15,634 nt of DNA from Candidatus Hodarchaeota archaeon (GTDB lineage: Archaea > Asgardarchaeota > Heimdallarchaeia > Hodarchaeales > Hodarchaeaceae). Within the stretch, counting starts at the first letter, position 1; the number at the start of each line of letters is the position of its first letter. The stretch is taken from assembly GCA_016840285.1 (NCBI GenBank), contig JAEOSR010000109.1:1-15634 (forward strand), written 5' to 3'. The translations under genes were made by a program, and so were the position numbers. This document shows positions 6,726-14,623 of this stretch, in pieces. The notes below the pieces were generated by a model, which saw only the letters and a program-made list of their open reading frames with translations, did no database searches and was not told where the DNA came from.

Positions 6726-8000
6726 TTATCCAGAAAAGGTGTAGACATCTATATCTAAGGGTTTCTTTGTAACGTCGTGTTGTTTAGCACCAACAATAGT
6801 TTTTATACCTCTTTCTGATGCGACATCGAGAAGTCTTTGGGTGATTATTCCATTGAAAATTATCGCTTCTACAGCATCAGTTTCGAGAATGATATCATGA
6901 AGTTCACTGATGGCTATTTTTTCCTTTAAAATCTCAGTTTTTGCTCCAAGTAGGATGGCTTCTTTTTCTGAGAGATTTTCAAGAAATTGTGCGAAGTTTC
7001 GTGGAATTTTTGACGCCATAGAAGAACTAGGTTGAGATCGAACGATGATTGGGATTTCTTTTGGCTCTGGCCGAGACTTATTAGAAGAATTCTCAGATTC
7101 AACGTCTTCTGGAGATATATTCATTTCTTTCATTATTTGCTCGATTGGAATTTTGGTACGTAAAGCCTTTAGAAGCTCTTTACTAGATAATTCTTCAACT
7201 TCCAGATTCGGGGGAGCCCTTGCAACATAATCTAAGTCTGTAAGATGAATAAGCTCTCGAAGAATAAGATCACCCCCATGGTCACCATCTAAAAATGCGG
7301 TTGTTACTTTTTTTCGAGAGAGTTCGATAACATCTGGAGGAACATTAGTTCCTTGTACAGCAATCACATTCCGAAATCCATGTTTTAAGAGATTGACCAC
7401 ATCAGCTCGTCCTTCAACAATTATCAAATTGTCACTATCTTGAATACCAGGCCCAGCTGGCAAATCCTCTTTTCCATATTTTTGAATAATACTGATTCGA
7501 GCTTCTTTAAGAACTTCCTCTAAAACAGAGATGGAATCAGGAGTAACTTCGTGATCCCATGTTTTTAGAATTTGAGAAGCACGAGTAATAATCTGCCGAC
7601 GTTTACTTTCGCGAACATCTTCTATTTTTAGCAGAGAAATCTTTCCAACACAAGGTCCAACACGATCTACAGTTTCCAAAGCAGCCGCAAGCAAAGCTGT
7701 TTCGACTCGATCTAGTGAAGATGGGACGATAATGGTTCCTGTAGTTTTTCGTTGCTTTTTTTGATATTGTAATTTTACAGCAATTCTTCCTATTCTTGAT
7801 GTTTTTTGTAGTTCTCGTAAATCTAATCCCTCACCAATTAAGCCCTCGGTTTGACCGAATAATGCTCCAATGATATCTGAACGTTCAGCCACGCCGTTTA
7901 TGCTAAATTTTTCATGGATAAGATACTTTACAGTTGAAGTATCAATATCCTCTTCGTTTACCACGGTTGTTTCACCTCCAATAGTCAGGTGAAACTGCAT
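6726..8000 (-). CDS. dnaG: Archaeal DnaG (TOPRIM-domain primase-like, exosome-associated)
   Basis: A 424-residue DnaG of the archaeal type, which lacks the bacterial zinc-binding N-terminus. Residues about 25-77 carry the conserved block DIIGALFGQTEGL and LDLRELQKTSRIGRI. The TOPRIM domain spans about 190-262. The catalytic Glu196 is in EGRAD, and the metal-binding acidic residues are in DGDHGGD (238-244). In archaea this protein is a stable exosome subunit that helps recruit RNA substrates, and primase activity has also been reported. Residues about 310-325 are a polar Ser/Glu-rich linker before a C-terminal alpha/beta domain. About 24 residues precede the usual family start (near KYLI). No ribosome-binding site is seen, so the mRNA may be leaderless. 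The histone gene lies 380 bases upstream on the same strand. Confidence 0.95.
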   Translation of the reverse strand: MQFHLTIGGETTVVNEEDIDTSTVKYLIHEKFSINGVAERSDIIGALFGQTEGLIGEGLDLRELQKTSRIGRIAVKLQYQKKQRKTTGTIIVPSSLDRVETALLAAALETVDRVGPCVGKISLLKIEDVRESKRRQIITRASQILKTWDHEVTPDSISVLEEVLKEARISIIQKYGKEDLPAGPGIQDSDNLIIVEGRADVVNLLKHGFRNVIAVQGTNVPPDVIELSRKKVTTAFLDGDHGGDLILRELIHLTDLDYVARAPPNLEVEELSSKELLKALRTKIPIEQIMKEMNISPEDVESENSSNKSRPEPKEIPIIVRSQPSSSMASKIPRNFAQFLENLSEKEAILLGAKTEILKEKIAISELHDIILETDAVEAIIFNGIITQRLLDVASERGIKTIVGAKQHDVTKKPLDIDVYTFSG

Positions 8001-8380
8001 ATATCATTATGATGAGTAAATTATCTATCATGGTAAGTTACAATTGCTTTAAGTGAATTAAAGTAAAGGTATGATAATAATGGTGATATGCGGTTCCACT
8101 TGCGTGATTGTCTTTAGTTTGCATTTAATTAATGTATTAATCTAAATTATGTTGATTGACGTCGCCTCATGATTGAAATCACCTATAAGCGGTGACTTTC
8201 GCTTGGAATGATGTATGATCCAATTCCTTTCAATGTTAATTCATAGAGGCTCTTTTAAATTTGAACTTGTTTGCGAATAAACCTGCAGGACAGGGTTTTA
8301 TTCATTTTGCTTGCTATAATAACACACGAATTCCGAGAATTTTAAATTATGGGTAGATGGTATAAAATAAGCAGAAATTA
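8001..8380. other. Intergenic stretch between histone and dnaG
   Basis: 380 AT-rich bases upstream of dnaG and downstream of the histone gene, both on the minus strand. A small aagcg/cgctt hairpin lies near 8189-8211, and an imperfect stem surrounds the cctgcagg at about 8281-8290. I see no coding region, tRNA or clear promoter. A T-rich stretch on the minus strand just below 8381 may end the histone transcript. Confidence 0.4.
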
Positions 8381-8599
8381 TTATTTATCTACTTTGCTCT
8401 TTTTTAAGGCTAAATGGATGTCTTTCTCTTCAACCGTTTTTTTACCTGCATATTTAGCAAAATCCCATGCCAATTTAGCAATAGAAACGCCATACTCTTC
8501 CAATTCCTTTTGTAGGGCTATTATCGCAGATTTTGAAACTCTTCCTGCTCCTCCTCTTCGAATAATGCGGTCAACAGATGACGCTGGGATCTCTACCAT
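8381..8599 (-). CDS. Archaeal histone (HMf-like)
   Basis: A 72-residue single histone fold that wraps and compacts DNA. It aligns with HMfB-type histones almost end to end: IPASSVDRIIRRGGAGRVS (4-22) is the first helix and DNA-binding loop, YGVSIAKLAWDFAKYAGKKT (36-55) is the central helix and loop 2, and VEEKDIHLALKK (56-67) is the third helix. Arg20 and Lys53/Lys54-Thr55 occupy DNA-contact positions. Gly17 corresponds to the HMfB glycine (Gly16) required for close stacking of dimers into hypernucleosomes, so extended polymers are plausible. There is no long N-terminal tail. A GAGG lies exactly eight bases before the ATG. It is a single-gene unit in this window. Confidence 0.95.
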   Translation of the reverse strand: MVEIPASSVDRIIRRGGAGRVSKSAIIALQKELEEYGVSIAKLAWDFAKYAGKKTVEEKDIHLALKKSKVDK

Positions 8600-8607
8600 A
8601 GTTCATT

Positions 8608-8611
8608 CCTC
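8608..8611 (-). promoter_or_regulatory. Shine-Dalgarno GAGG of the histone gene
   Basis: On the minus strand GAGG is followed by eight bases and the ATG at 8599. The spacing equals that at 1457, 12671 and 14624. Confidence 0.5.
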
Positions 8612-8751
8612 TGATAACATTTTATTATAGTAAATCTTCTTTTGGATTTTGTTCCTATCGTTTAATAACCTTTAGGAATTCTCTTATTTAGCTAATTAGT
8701 GTTCTAGTCACATTTTCTAAGACTTAGTTAGTGTAAGAACCCGCTGCATAA

Positions 8752-8760
8752 GTTTATAAT
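8752..8760 (+). promoter_or_regulatory. Candidate TATA box for the L10e gene
   Basis: gtttataat is the best TATA-like motif in the interval between the histone and L10e genes. It lies about 110 bases before the L10e start, so it would produce an untranslated leader of roughly 80 bases. Placed by eye. Confidence 0.3.
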
Positions 8761-8864
8761 GCTGATTAAGAGGGAGCTTGAATCAGATAAATTCAGACTC
8801 TTTCATCGAATACTTCTTTGAATTCAGTTGAAAGACCGAGAAAGGACAATGGAGTTGAAATTAC

Positions 8865-9383
8865 ATGGGAAAACGACCTGCATACTGTTATTCTCGTGTT
8901 GATAGACCACCATATACACGTAAAAAATATATTAAAGGTGGCCCTGAACCCAAAATTCGTGCATTTGATTTCGGATCACCAGGAAAAGAGTTCCCACTCG
9001 AAATATCTTTGATCACTGATGAAAGGTGTCAAATTTCGCATAATGCTCTTGAAGCAGCTCGTATTCATGTAAATCGTTTTTTAACACGGAATGTTGGACG
9101 TGATAACTATCATTACCGTGTTTGTGTCTATCCCCATCATTGGATCCGTGAAAATAAAATGATGACGGGTGCTGGCGCGGATCGTTTACAAGATGGGATG
9201 CGTAAAGCTTTTGGCAAAATAATTAGTGTAGCAGCAAGAGTTTTTGAGGGTGATCGAATTTTATTTGTACGAACTTATCCTGAGCATTTAGCTGTAGCTA
9301 AAGATGCACTGCGACGAGGAAAAGCCAAATTTCCTGTCCCCTGTCGGATCAAGGTCACGAAGGGTCAAGAATTAGTTATGTAA
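8865..9383 (+). CDS. rpl10e: Large-subunit ribosomal protein L10e (uL16)
   Basis: The 172-residue protein is full length. It opens with the family signature MGKRPAYCYSRVDRPPYTRKKYIKG, followed by GPEPKIRAFDFG. The middle carries NYHYRVCVYPHHWIRENKMMTGAGADRLQDGMRKAFGK, the conserved loop and helix of uL16. In the ribosome it sits between the central protuberance and the peptidyl-transferase centre, near the A- and P-site tRNAs. The start is ATG with a GGAG ten bases upstream. It is separated by 343 bases from pth2 on the same strand. Confidence 0.97.
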   Translation: MGKRPAYCYSRVDRPPYTRKKYIKGGPEPKIRAFDFGSPGKEFPLEISLITDERCQISHNALEAARIHVNRFLTRNVGRDNYHYRVCVYPHHWIRENKMMTGAGADRLQDGMRKAFGKIISVAARVFEGDRILFVRTYPEHLAVAKDALRRGKAKFPVPCRIKVTKGQELVM

Positions 9384-9726
9384 CACTAATTATTCCAACT
9401 TTTTGCTAATCTGAGAGAATTCTTCACTTTTTTCATTTAGATTGAGCACAGGTAGCGAATTTTATTGTGATGTCAAGAAGAGAAAGTTAAATTTATTGAT
9501 GTCTATCCCTTCCAGTAAGGAATAAAGATTGTTATTCCATAGTTCATACATTCATATGACATAATATAAGACTAGGTTCATTGACTTAAGTTTCGTTGGG
9601 AAATCTTAAGACAAAATGATGAAACTGACCTAAACTGAGATGGATTCAAAATCGGACACCAATTGAATTCGTTGATGATGTTCATGTACCTCACTGATTT
9701 ATCCTTCACAAATCAAAGATAAACAA
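9384..9726. other. Intergenic stretch between L10e and pth2
   Basis: 343 AT-rich bases with no gene. A T-rich segment at about 9396-9440 may end the L10e transcript. From 9616 to 9697 the plus strand carries box C-like atgatga (9616-9622), a 12-base spacer, ctga (9635-9638), then ttgatga (9672-9678), a 15-base spacer and ctga (9694-9697). This resembles a C/D guide RNA but is long, with a 33-base gap between the halves, so I do not call a gene. pth2 begins without a visible ribosome-binding site. Confidence 0.4.
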
Positions 9727-10095
9727 ATGTGGTTTCTATTGCTTGAACTAAAGCAAGTAATTATTCTTCGGAAGGATTTGAATATGTCCAAAGGTAAGGC
9801 TGCAGCTCAAGCTTCACATGCCGCAGTCGCAGCTGCCATTAAATCTAAGCAAGAGAAACCAAATCAATTTTCACTATGGTGGAGAGCAGGACAAAAGAAA
9901 GTTGTATTAGCTGTAAATTCTGAAGAAAAATTACTCGCACTTGAAAGCAAACTTAAGTCTACTGGGGTCGTTTTGGTAAAAATCGATGATGCTGGAAGAA
10001 CTCAACTCCCTCCAGGTACAACGACAGCCCTAGGAATCGGCCCACATGCTCAAAAAGAAGTTGAAGAAATCACTTCAACATTGAAGTTATTTTAG
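9727..10095 (+). CDS. pth2: Peptidyl-tRNA hydrolase, archaeal/eukaryotic Pth2 type
   Basis: It cuts peptides from stalled peptidyl-tRNA, recycling the tRNA. The 122 residues are full length. KQVIILRKDLNMSKGKAAAQASHAAV (9-34) is the N-terminal signature with the conserved His31 in the first helix. GQKKVVL (55-61) is the core strand. DDAGRTQLPPGTTTALGIGP (87-106) is the catalytic block with the conserved Asp and Thr-Gln. The protein ends TSTLKLF, as is usual. Family members often start just before KQV, so the first seven residues (MWFLLLE) may be extra; a TTG at 9739 is an alternative start. It precedes pelota by 46 bases on the same strand, a likely two-gene unit for rescue of stalled translation. 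Confidence 0.95.
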   Translation: MWFLLLELKQVIILRKDLNMSKGKAAAQASHAAVAAAIKSKQEKPNQFSLWWRAGQKKVVLAVNSEEKLLALESKLKSTGVVLVKIDDAGRTQLPPGTTTALGIGPHAQKEVEEITSTLKLF

Positions 10096-10141
10096 TGTTT
10101 CTTCACCCGCACATGTTCTAAGATGCAATAAGTGAGTGTTT

Positions 10142-11242
10142 ATGCGCGTTTTAAAGACAGATATGAAAACTAATCGGGTGGTTGTGCGACCTGAAAGCGC
10201 CACAGATCTTTATATTCTTTCAAATGTTATCAGTATAGGAGACCGCGTCATTACCAAAACTAGTCGGAGAGTCAGGCGATCAGGAAGTGAAAGTCGGACT
10301 GGTGATGACAGTCAACGGATCACAATGGTTATTGGAGTCGAAGCGGAAGATTTTGCCTTTCAGGACAGTTCTGTAAGTAATCGTTTACGAGTTAAGGGGA
10401 AAATTTTCCAAGGTCCTGAACAGTATGTGTCTATAGGGTCCTATCATACACTAAACTTGGAATTAACAAACGTAATAACCATAATCAAATTAGAATGGTC
10501 AAAATATTTTCTTGAATTACTGAAAAAAGCTGAAGAAGCAAGTAAAAAACCGAAAATATGTTTAATTGCTGCTGATAAAGCTGAAGTTTGCATTGGTTTA
10601 CTTGATAATTTCAATCTCAATGTAGTAACTCATGAAAAATCTCGTATTTCAAGAAAATTAACTAAAGAAAAAGTGCGTTCTAAACAGACTCAGTCCTTCT
10701 TTGATCGTATTGCGATGATCATTAGCAGACAAATATTACCCGAAACAAAAAAATTTGTGATAGGCGGCCCAGGTTTTTTCAAGGAACAATTGACAACTTT
10801 TTTAAGAAGTAAATTTACGAAAGAAAATATTACTGTCATTGTAGCTGGATCACTAAGTGGTGGGAACAGAGTTGGTTTATCTGAACTCCTAAAAATGGAA
10901 GCAGTAGATAAACTAGCAGCAAACTTCCAAGTATTCGAAGAAAATAGTTTGTTCGAGGAATTTTTTAAGAGAATTAATCAAGGGAGTACGAATGTGACAT
11001 ATGGATTTGCTGAAATTAGAAAAATTGCTAGTACTGGAGCAATAGAGACATTAATTTTACTGGATTCCCTGCTAAGAGGGAGTGGTGTAATAAACCCTGA
11101 TGAAGTCCAGCAATTGCTTCGTGAGGTTGAAAAAACTCGTGGAAGAATCCTTATCATCTCATCCCAAAGCGAGAATGCCAATCAAATTAAAACTTTCGGA
11201 AGTATCATTGGTCTTTTAAGATACGCTTTACATTGGGACTGA
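10142..11242 (+). CDS. pelA: Pelota (archaeal Dom34), mRNA surveillance and ribosome rescue
   Basis: Pelota enters the empty A site of stalled ribosomes and, with the ABCE1 ATPase and an EF-1A-like GTPase, splits them. From the ATG at 10142 it is 366 residues, normal for the family. It begins MRVLKTDMKTNRVVVRPES. The N-terminal Sm-like domain spans about 1-125 with GDRVITKTSRRVRR, the central eRF1-like domain about 130-250, and the C-terminal domain about 255-366. There is no GGQ in the central domain, which separates it from peptide-release factor aRF1. FVIGGPGFFKEQ and the segment SGGNRVGLSELLK match the family. A GTG six bases upstream (10136) would add two residues, but family starts agree with the ATG. 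Confidence 0.95.
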   Translation: MRVLKTDMKTNRVVVRPESATDLYILSNVISIGDRVITKTSRRVRRSGSESRTGDDSQRITMVIGVEAEDFAFQDSSVSNRLRVKGKIFQGPEQYVSIGSYHTLNLELTNVITIIKLEWSKYFLELLKKAEEASKKPKICLIAADKAEVCIGLLDNFNLNVVTHEKSRISRKLTKEKVRSKQTQSFFDRIAMIISRQILPETKKFVIGGPGFFKEQLTTFLRSKFTKENITVIVAGSLSGGNRVGLSELLKMEAVDKLAANFQVFEENSLFEEFFKRINQGSTNVTYGFAEIRKIASTGAIETLILLDSLLRGSGVINPDEVQQLLREVEKTRGRILIISSQSENANQIKTFGSIIGLLRYALHWD

Positions 11243-11302
11243 TAAATCCTCAGAATCCCCCTTCCCTTGCGATATATATCCTAAGTTCAAGATATAAAGA
11301 AG

Positions 11303-12436
11303 TTATAACTCCCAGTAATCGCTAAGGATCTTTTTAGACCGATCTAATGTGAGAATCGTTTGATTATTAGGTTCCAAGTGTTCAGAGGGGTTTTGAAAAT
11401 TCTGTTCTGGATGTATAAAGGGAGAAATGTATGAGGAGAGCAATTCTGGAAGCATTTGAATATTATAACCTCCTTCTAGGAAATTTGCAAAAGGAATATT
11501 GAGTTCTGACGCAATCCGATGAATTAATATTCCGATTGTTGAAAACCCTTCAGAGGTTACGCCTAGTATTCCAATTGGATCTCTTTCATACGCATCGAAC
11601 CCAGCAGAAATTGCGAGGAAATCGGGTTTAAATTGGAGAATAATTGGAATGAAAAGCTGTTCAAAAGCAATTGTTAGATCAGCTTCGGACGATCTATAAT
11701 CCAGAGGAACTGGGATATTATACCCCTTGCCTTCTCCTCTTCCTACCTCCTCGGTAAAACCGCATCCTGGATAAGCAAGTCTAGGAGAGGCATGGGTACT
11801 GACATAGAGGATTTCTGGGTTTTCTTCAAGAGTATAAGCCGTCCCATTACCAAAATGGTGGTCAAAATCTATTATCGCAACTCTTTGAAACTTTTTTTGC
11901 TGAAGTGCTAATTCTGAAGCAATCGCGATATTATTAAAAATACAGAATCCACCTGGAGATGTTCGTGTGGCATGATGACCAGGTGGCCTAACTAGAGCAA
12001 AAATCGAACTCTGTCTATCACTTTCCCAAATTGCTTTTTTGCCAACTGCAACTGCTTGACGGGCTGCTTCAAAGGTGTAATTATTAGCAGCGGTATCTGC
12101 ATCGAAATAAAAGTGTCCCGTTTGGTCTTGAGATTTCTCAATTAAATCATAGTGGCTAGATGAGTGAGTAACAAGAATGTCCTCCTTAGATGCCAATTCA
12201 TCTATGACTTCATAGCTAATATTGTCATCAGACTGAGAGAGTATCCATTCCTCCATAACCTCTATCCGATGTGCTGACTCTGGGTGAAACATCCCGCAAG
12301 AGTGTTTTTTTGCTAATGAGTTGGAAATAAACTTCAGTTTTACCACGTTATTTCTTCCTGACCTAGTATCAACTCGTTTATCGTTGTATATAGAATGGAT
12401 GACATACTGATTAAAAGGAGATCTTTTTTTATTCAT
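11303..12436 (-). CDS. Histone deacetylase-family amidohydrolase
   Basis: A zinc-dependent deacetylase of the class II HDAC / acetylpolyamine amidohydrolase superfamily, 377 residues from the ATG. HPESAHR (51-57) is the N-terminal loop. RPPGHHA (150-156) carries the catalytic His154-His155 pair. DFDHHFGNGT (190-199) supplies zinc ligands Asp192 and His194. SAGFDAYERDP (277-287) supplies Asp281, and EGGYN (321-325) holds the catalytic Tyr324. The His that commonly follows the zinc-ligand His is Phe195, a tolerated variation. Substrate could be acetyl-lysine or acetylated polyamine; sequence alone does not say. The first 30 residues fit the family poorly, and a GTG at 12346 with AGGAAG seven bases upstream is a good alternative start (347 residues). 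It converges with pelota. Confidence 0.92.
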   Translation of the reverse strand: MNKKRSPFNQYVIHSIYNDKRVDTRSGRNNVVKLKFISNSLAKKHSCGMFHPESAHRIEVMEEWILSQSDDNISYEVIDELASKEDILVTHSSSHYDLIEKSQDQTGHFYFDADTAANNYTFEAARQAVAVGKKAIWESDRQSSIFALVRPPGHHATRTSPGGFCIFNNIAIASELALQQKKFQRVAIIDFDHHFGNGTAYTLEENPEILYVSTHASPRLAYPGCGFTEEVGRGEGKGYNIPVPLDYRSSEADLTIAFEQLFIPIILQFKPDFLAISAGFDAYERDPIGILGVTSEGFSTIGILIHRIASELNIPFANFLEGGYNIQMLPELLSSYISPFIHPEQNFQNPSEHLEPNNQTILTLDRSKKILSDYWEL

Positions 12437-12658
12437 ATCCTAATAGTTATAACAACTCGAGATTAGACAATTCCTAAGATGAATTTTTATTTCATCGCGA
12501 GACCATTCCAAAAGTACAAATTAAGATAGCTGATTCAAAATAAAATAGGTTAATTAGCTTGCTCTGGAAATATTAGATTTGTAGGGTAACATTGAACAGG
12601 ATTATGGAATTAAATCGGCTTATTTTTTCAAACAAAATTGAAAAAAATTAGTCTTAAT

Positions 12659-12662
12659 GAGG
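12659..12662 (+). promoter_or_regulatory. Shine-Dalgarno GAGG fixing a GTG start
   Basis: GAGG, then eight bases, then GTG at 12671. The in-frame TTG at 12638 has no such motif. Confidence 0.5.
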
Positions 12663-12670
12663 AAAACCTT

Positions 12671-13156
12671 GTGTCACCAAAAAGTATTATCGTCCAACAG
12701 ATATTATGTGTAAGAATAACTGATGACACTCGGAAGACTCCTGGTTTTCAAATATCTGGACTGAAAGATTTCGGCCAAGATGAAACAAAAGCTAAAGTTG
12801 GCTTTATTATTTCGGGGATTCGGGTTGTCGCTTTCCAACAGGTAGTTGGCATGGGAATTCGGACTAGAGTCAAGTGGATACCAACTGGCTTCGAAATTCG
12901 TGAGGAAATCCACCCTCTTGACGGAGTAATTGTTGACCTTCAACGTCGAAACAATGTCATCTTCGTTGACGGAAAAGACAATTCTGCGGTTGTTATGCAG
13001 GGAGAACCAGCAATCCAAGAAAATGGGTTTGTTGGTCAGATCCTTCAGGTAAAGTGGCAAGATAATGAGATCCGTATAACTCCCCTCCAGAAACAATCGA
13101 GTTTTCATTGTGTTTTGAATCCTAAAAATAATCGAATAGACTGTTTAGTCAAATAA
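12671..13156 (+). CDS. Conserved-looking protein of unknown function, beta-rich
   Basis: 161 residues from the GTG at 12671 (172 if the TTG at 12638 is used). I do not recognise a family. The sequence alternates short hydrophobic strands with charged turns, for example KVGFIISGIRVVAFQQVVG and the pair DGVIVDLQRRNNVIFVDGKD, which suggests an all-beta protein, possibly two small barrels. There are two cysteines near the C-terminus (FHCVLNP and IDCLVK), no membrane segment and no signal peptide. It is a stand-alone plus-strand gene that converges with hypA. Codon use looks like that of its neighbours. The continuous frame and the ribosome-binding site support a real gene. Confidence 0.65.
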   Translation: MSPKSIIVQQILCVRITDDTRKTPGFQISGLKDFGQDETKAKVGFIISGIRVVAFQQVVGMGIRTRVKWIPTGFEIREEIHPLDGVIVDLQRRNNVIFVDGKDNSAVVMQGEPAIQENGFVGQILQVKWQDNEIRITPLQKQSSFHCVLNPKNNRIDCLVK

Positions 13157-13205
13157 GCTTCAAAAAGAACGTCAAAGTCACTACTTCTAGGATTAAGAAA
13201 CAGAG

Positions 13206-13574
13206 TTAAACAACAATGGAATCAATAATCGTCTCTGTTCCAGAGATAATCTTCGTAGAATAGCTTTTACAAGTAGGACATTGAAAAATCGGAGCGAGTT
13301 CACTATGTTCTTGAGAGGAATCTTTAATTTTCCCTTTAAATGCGCAACTTTCGCACTGTAGTTCTCCAGGGGTCCAAATAATTTCAAGTTCAGATGCTGC
13401 CGTCAAATCTGAATCTGTTTTAATTAAGTCAAAACAAAAACGGAACTGGTCTTCTTGTACTAATGCAAATATTCCGAATTTTAAAATAATTTTTTTGATT
13501 CTCTCTACTTTCCGTTCTCGTGCAACAGTCATTGTAGTCTCAAGTACTGATTGCGCAAGTGAGAATTCATGCAT
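13206..13574 (-). CDS. hypA: HypA, nickel chaperone for [NiFe]-hydrogenase
   Basis: HypA passes nickel to the hydrogenase large subunit together with HypB. It begins at the ATG at 13574 with MHEFSLAQ, the family's obligatory N-terminus, in which His2 (with the amino end) binds nickel and Glu3 is conserved. The frame stays open 18 codons further upstream, but a start there would block the nickel site. The 122 residues are normal length. The zinc domain has two CxxC pairs, Cys74/Cys77 and Cys99/Cys102. It is divergent from the broken membrane gene at 13691 and separated by it from hypB. Its 5' region is the left copy of the repeat described at 13562. Confidence 0.95.
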   Translation of the reverse strand: MHEFSLAQSVLETTMTVARERKVERIKKIILKFGIFALVQEDQFRFCFDLIKTDSDLTAASELEIIWTPGELQCESCAFKGKIKDSSQEHSELAPIFQCPTCKSYSTKIISGTETIIDSIVV

Positions 13575-13636
13575 TTTAATTCCACAAAGGGGCTTTAGAA
13601 GAGAATAAAAAAATCTTTGTGATATCATTCATGAGG
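13562..13636. repeat. Left copy of a duplicated hyp promoter/leader segment
   Basis: Without gaps, 13586-13636 matches 14565-14615 at 43 of 51 bases (28 of the first 30), in direct orientation at an offset of 979. Weaker similarity extends left into the first codons of hypA. The segment contains aaaggggc, a TATA-like run of seven A bases and, at the right, GAGG. In this copy the hypA start is intact, but no start codon stands eight bases after GAGG. Confidence 0.75.
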
Positions 13637-13690
13637 TATAAGCATTAAAAGGTATTGGTTGAAAATATATAATACAATAGCTCTAGTTTA

Positions 13691-14406
13691 GTGAGATTCA
13701 AATTGTTTAGAAATTTCCCTTATATTTGGTTCCATTTTGGCGATGTTAAGATATCAGGATATTTAACTGGCTATCTCATCCTCCAGATGATAATAAACAC
13801 GCCATTTTACATTATTTTCCTCTTCCCCATTTCTAACTTTGGGGGCTCTCATATATGGATCTGGGGTACGTTTTTTGTATTCTCTCAGCTTATTATCAAT
13901 ATTTTCCTTGGATGGCGTTGGAAAGCAACGAATATCGGGGAACCCAATAAATCTCATTGGATTTGGAGTTATCTAGTGCTTTTTAGTCTGATTGGTGTCT
14001 CAATCCTTGTCCTACATGTGTCCTCTTTGGAAATCCGCGAGTTATTTCTCTGTCCTTATCTTGGTTGGATACTCATGGGTTTAACAATGTTTGTTATCCT
14101 AAGTACTATCACATTTTTCTCATCTATGGTCTCTTTTTCTCCCCTTTTTTACCTCCTGGAGACTATTTTCTTCCATATGGTTCAATTATTATAGCCCTTA
14201 TGCTTATTATCGTGTTTATAATCATCATTACTTTTCCCATTGTCTCTTTCAACTGCGGCCAGATTCTTTTTAAATCTTTCAAAGAGAGATTTTCAGTAAA
14301 GAAGACAATCATGTCCTCATGGAGTGTGATCACGAGTATTTGCTATTTCTTCATTAATAGTGCGTTTGGAGCTATAATATTCCTTTATACCCTTTTATTA
14401 AGTTAG
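13691..14406 (+). pseudogene. Multi-pass membrane protein gene broken by one frameshift
   Basis: A GTG-initiated frame (13691-14194) encodes a hydrophobic protein whose last residues become unlike the rest. The frame one base back continues the hydrophobic pattern to a TAG at 14406. The switch fits a T6 run at 14145-14150: with one more T the reading would run SPLFLPPGDYFLPYG and give a single protein of about 238 residues with roughly six membrane helices (near 22-48, 54-76, 92-112, 120-150, 160-190 and 210-235). The family is not recognised. No ribosome-binding site precedes the GTG. The cause may be a real mutation, a slippage site or a homopolymer error in the assembly. It lies between the two copies of the hyp repeat. 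Confidence 0.6.
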
Positions 14407-14540
14407 AAACTTCTGACATGGGCTTTTTCTTTCTCTAAATTAATTATCAACCTGTTCTCCATGACCTTTCACCAAGTTGCGATGATTTTACCTTCCGTGA
14501 GGTCCGTATAAAATCGAAATGGAAAATGAATACATGAGGC

Positions 14541-14615
14541 AGAATTTATGTGGTTTAAATCTGGAAAGGGGCCTTAGAAGAGATTAAAAAAATCATGGTG
14601 AAATCTCTCGTGAGG
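14541..14615. repeat. Right copy of the duplicated hyp promoter/leader segment
   Basis: Direct repeat of 13562-13636. Here GAGG at its right end stands eight bases before the GTG of hypB. The left part corresponds to the hypA start region on the minus strand, but the start codon is lost (catgaattc in hypA is cataaattc here). It appears to hold the hypB leader. Confidence 0.75.
14612..14615 (+). promoter_or_regulatory. Shine-Dalgarno GAGG of hypB
   Basis: GAGG, eight bases, then the GTG at 14624. It is the right edge of the repeated segment. Confidence 0.55.
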
Positions 14616-14623
14616 TTCATGAT

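Noticed and set aside
8349..8630. Plus-strand frame overlapping the histone
   Set aside because: It is the antisense shadow of a clear histone gene.
12704..13108. Minus-strand frame of 134 codons
   Set aside because: It is antisense to the 12671 gene, with no family resemblance and no ribosome-binding site.
13575..13628. Longer HypA with 18 extra N-terminal residues
   Set aside because: The family requires His2 directly after the initiator Met, so the ATG at 13574 is the start. The extra codons lie in the repeated regulatory segment.
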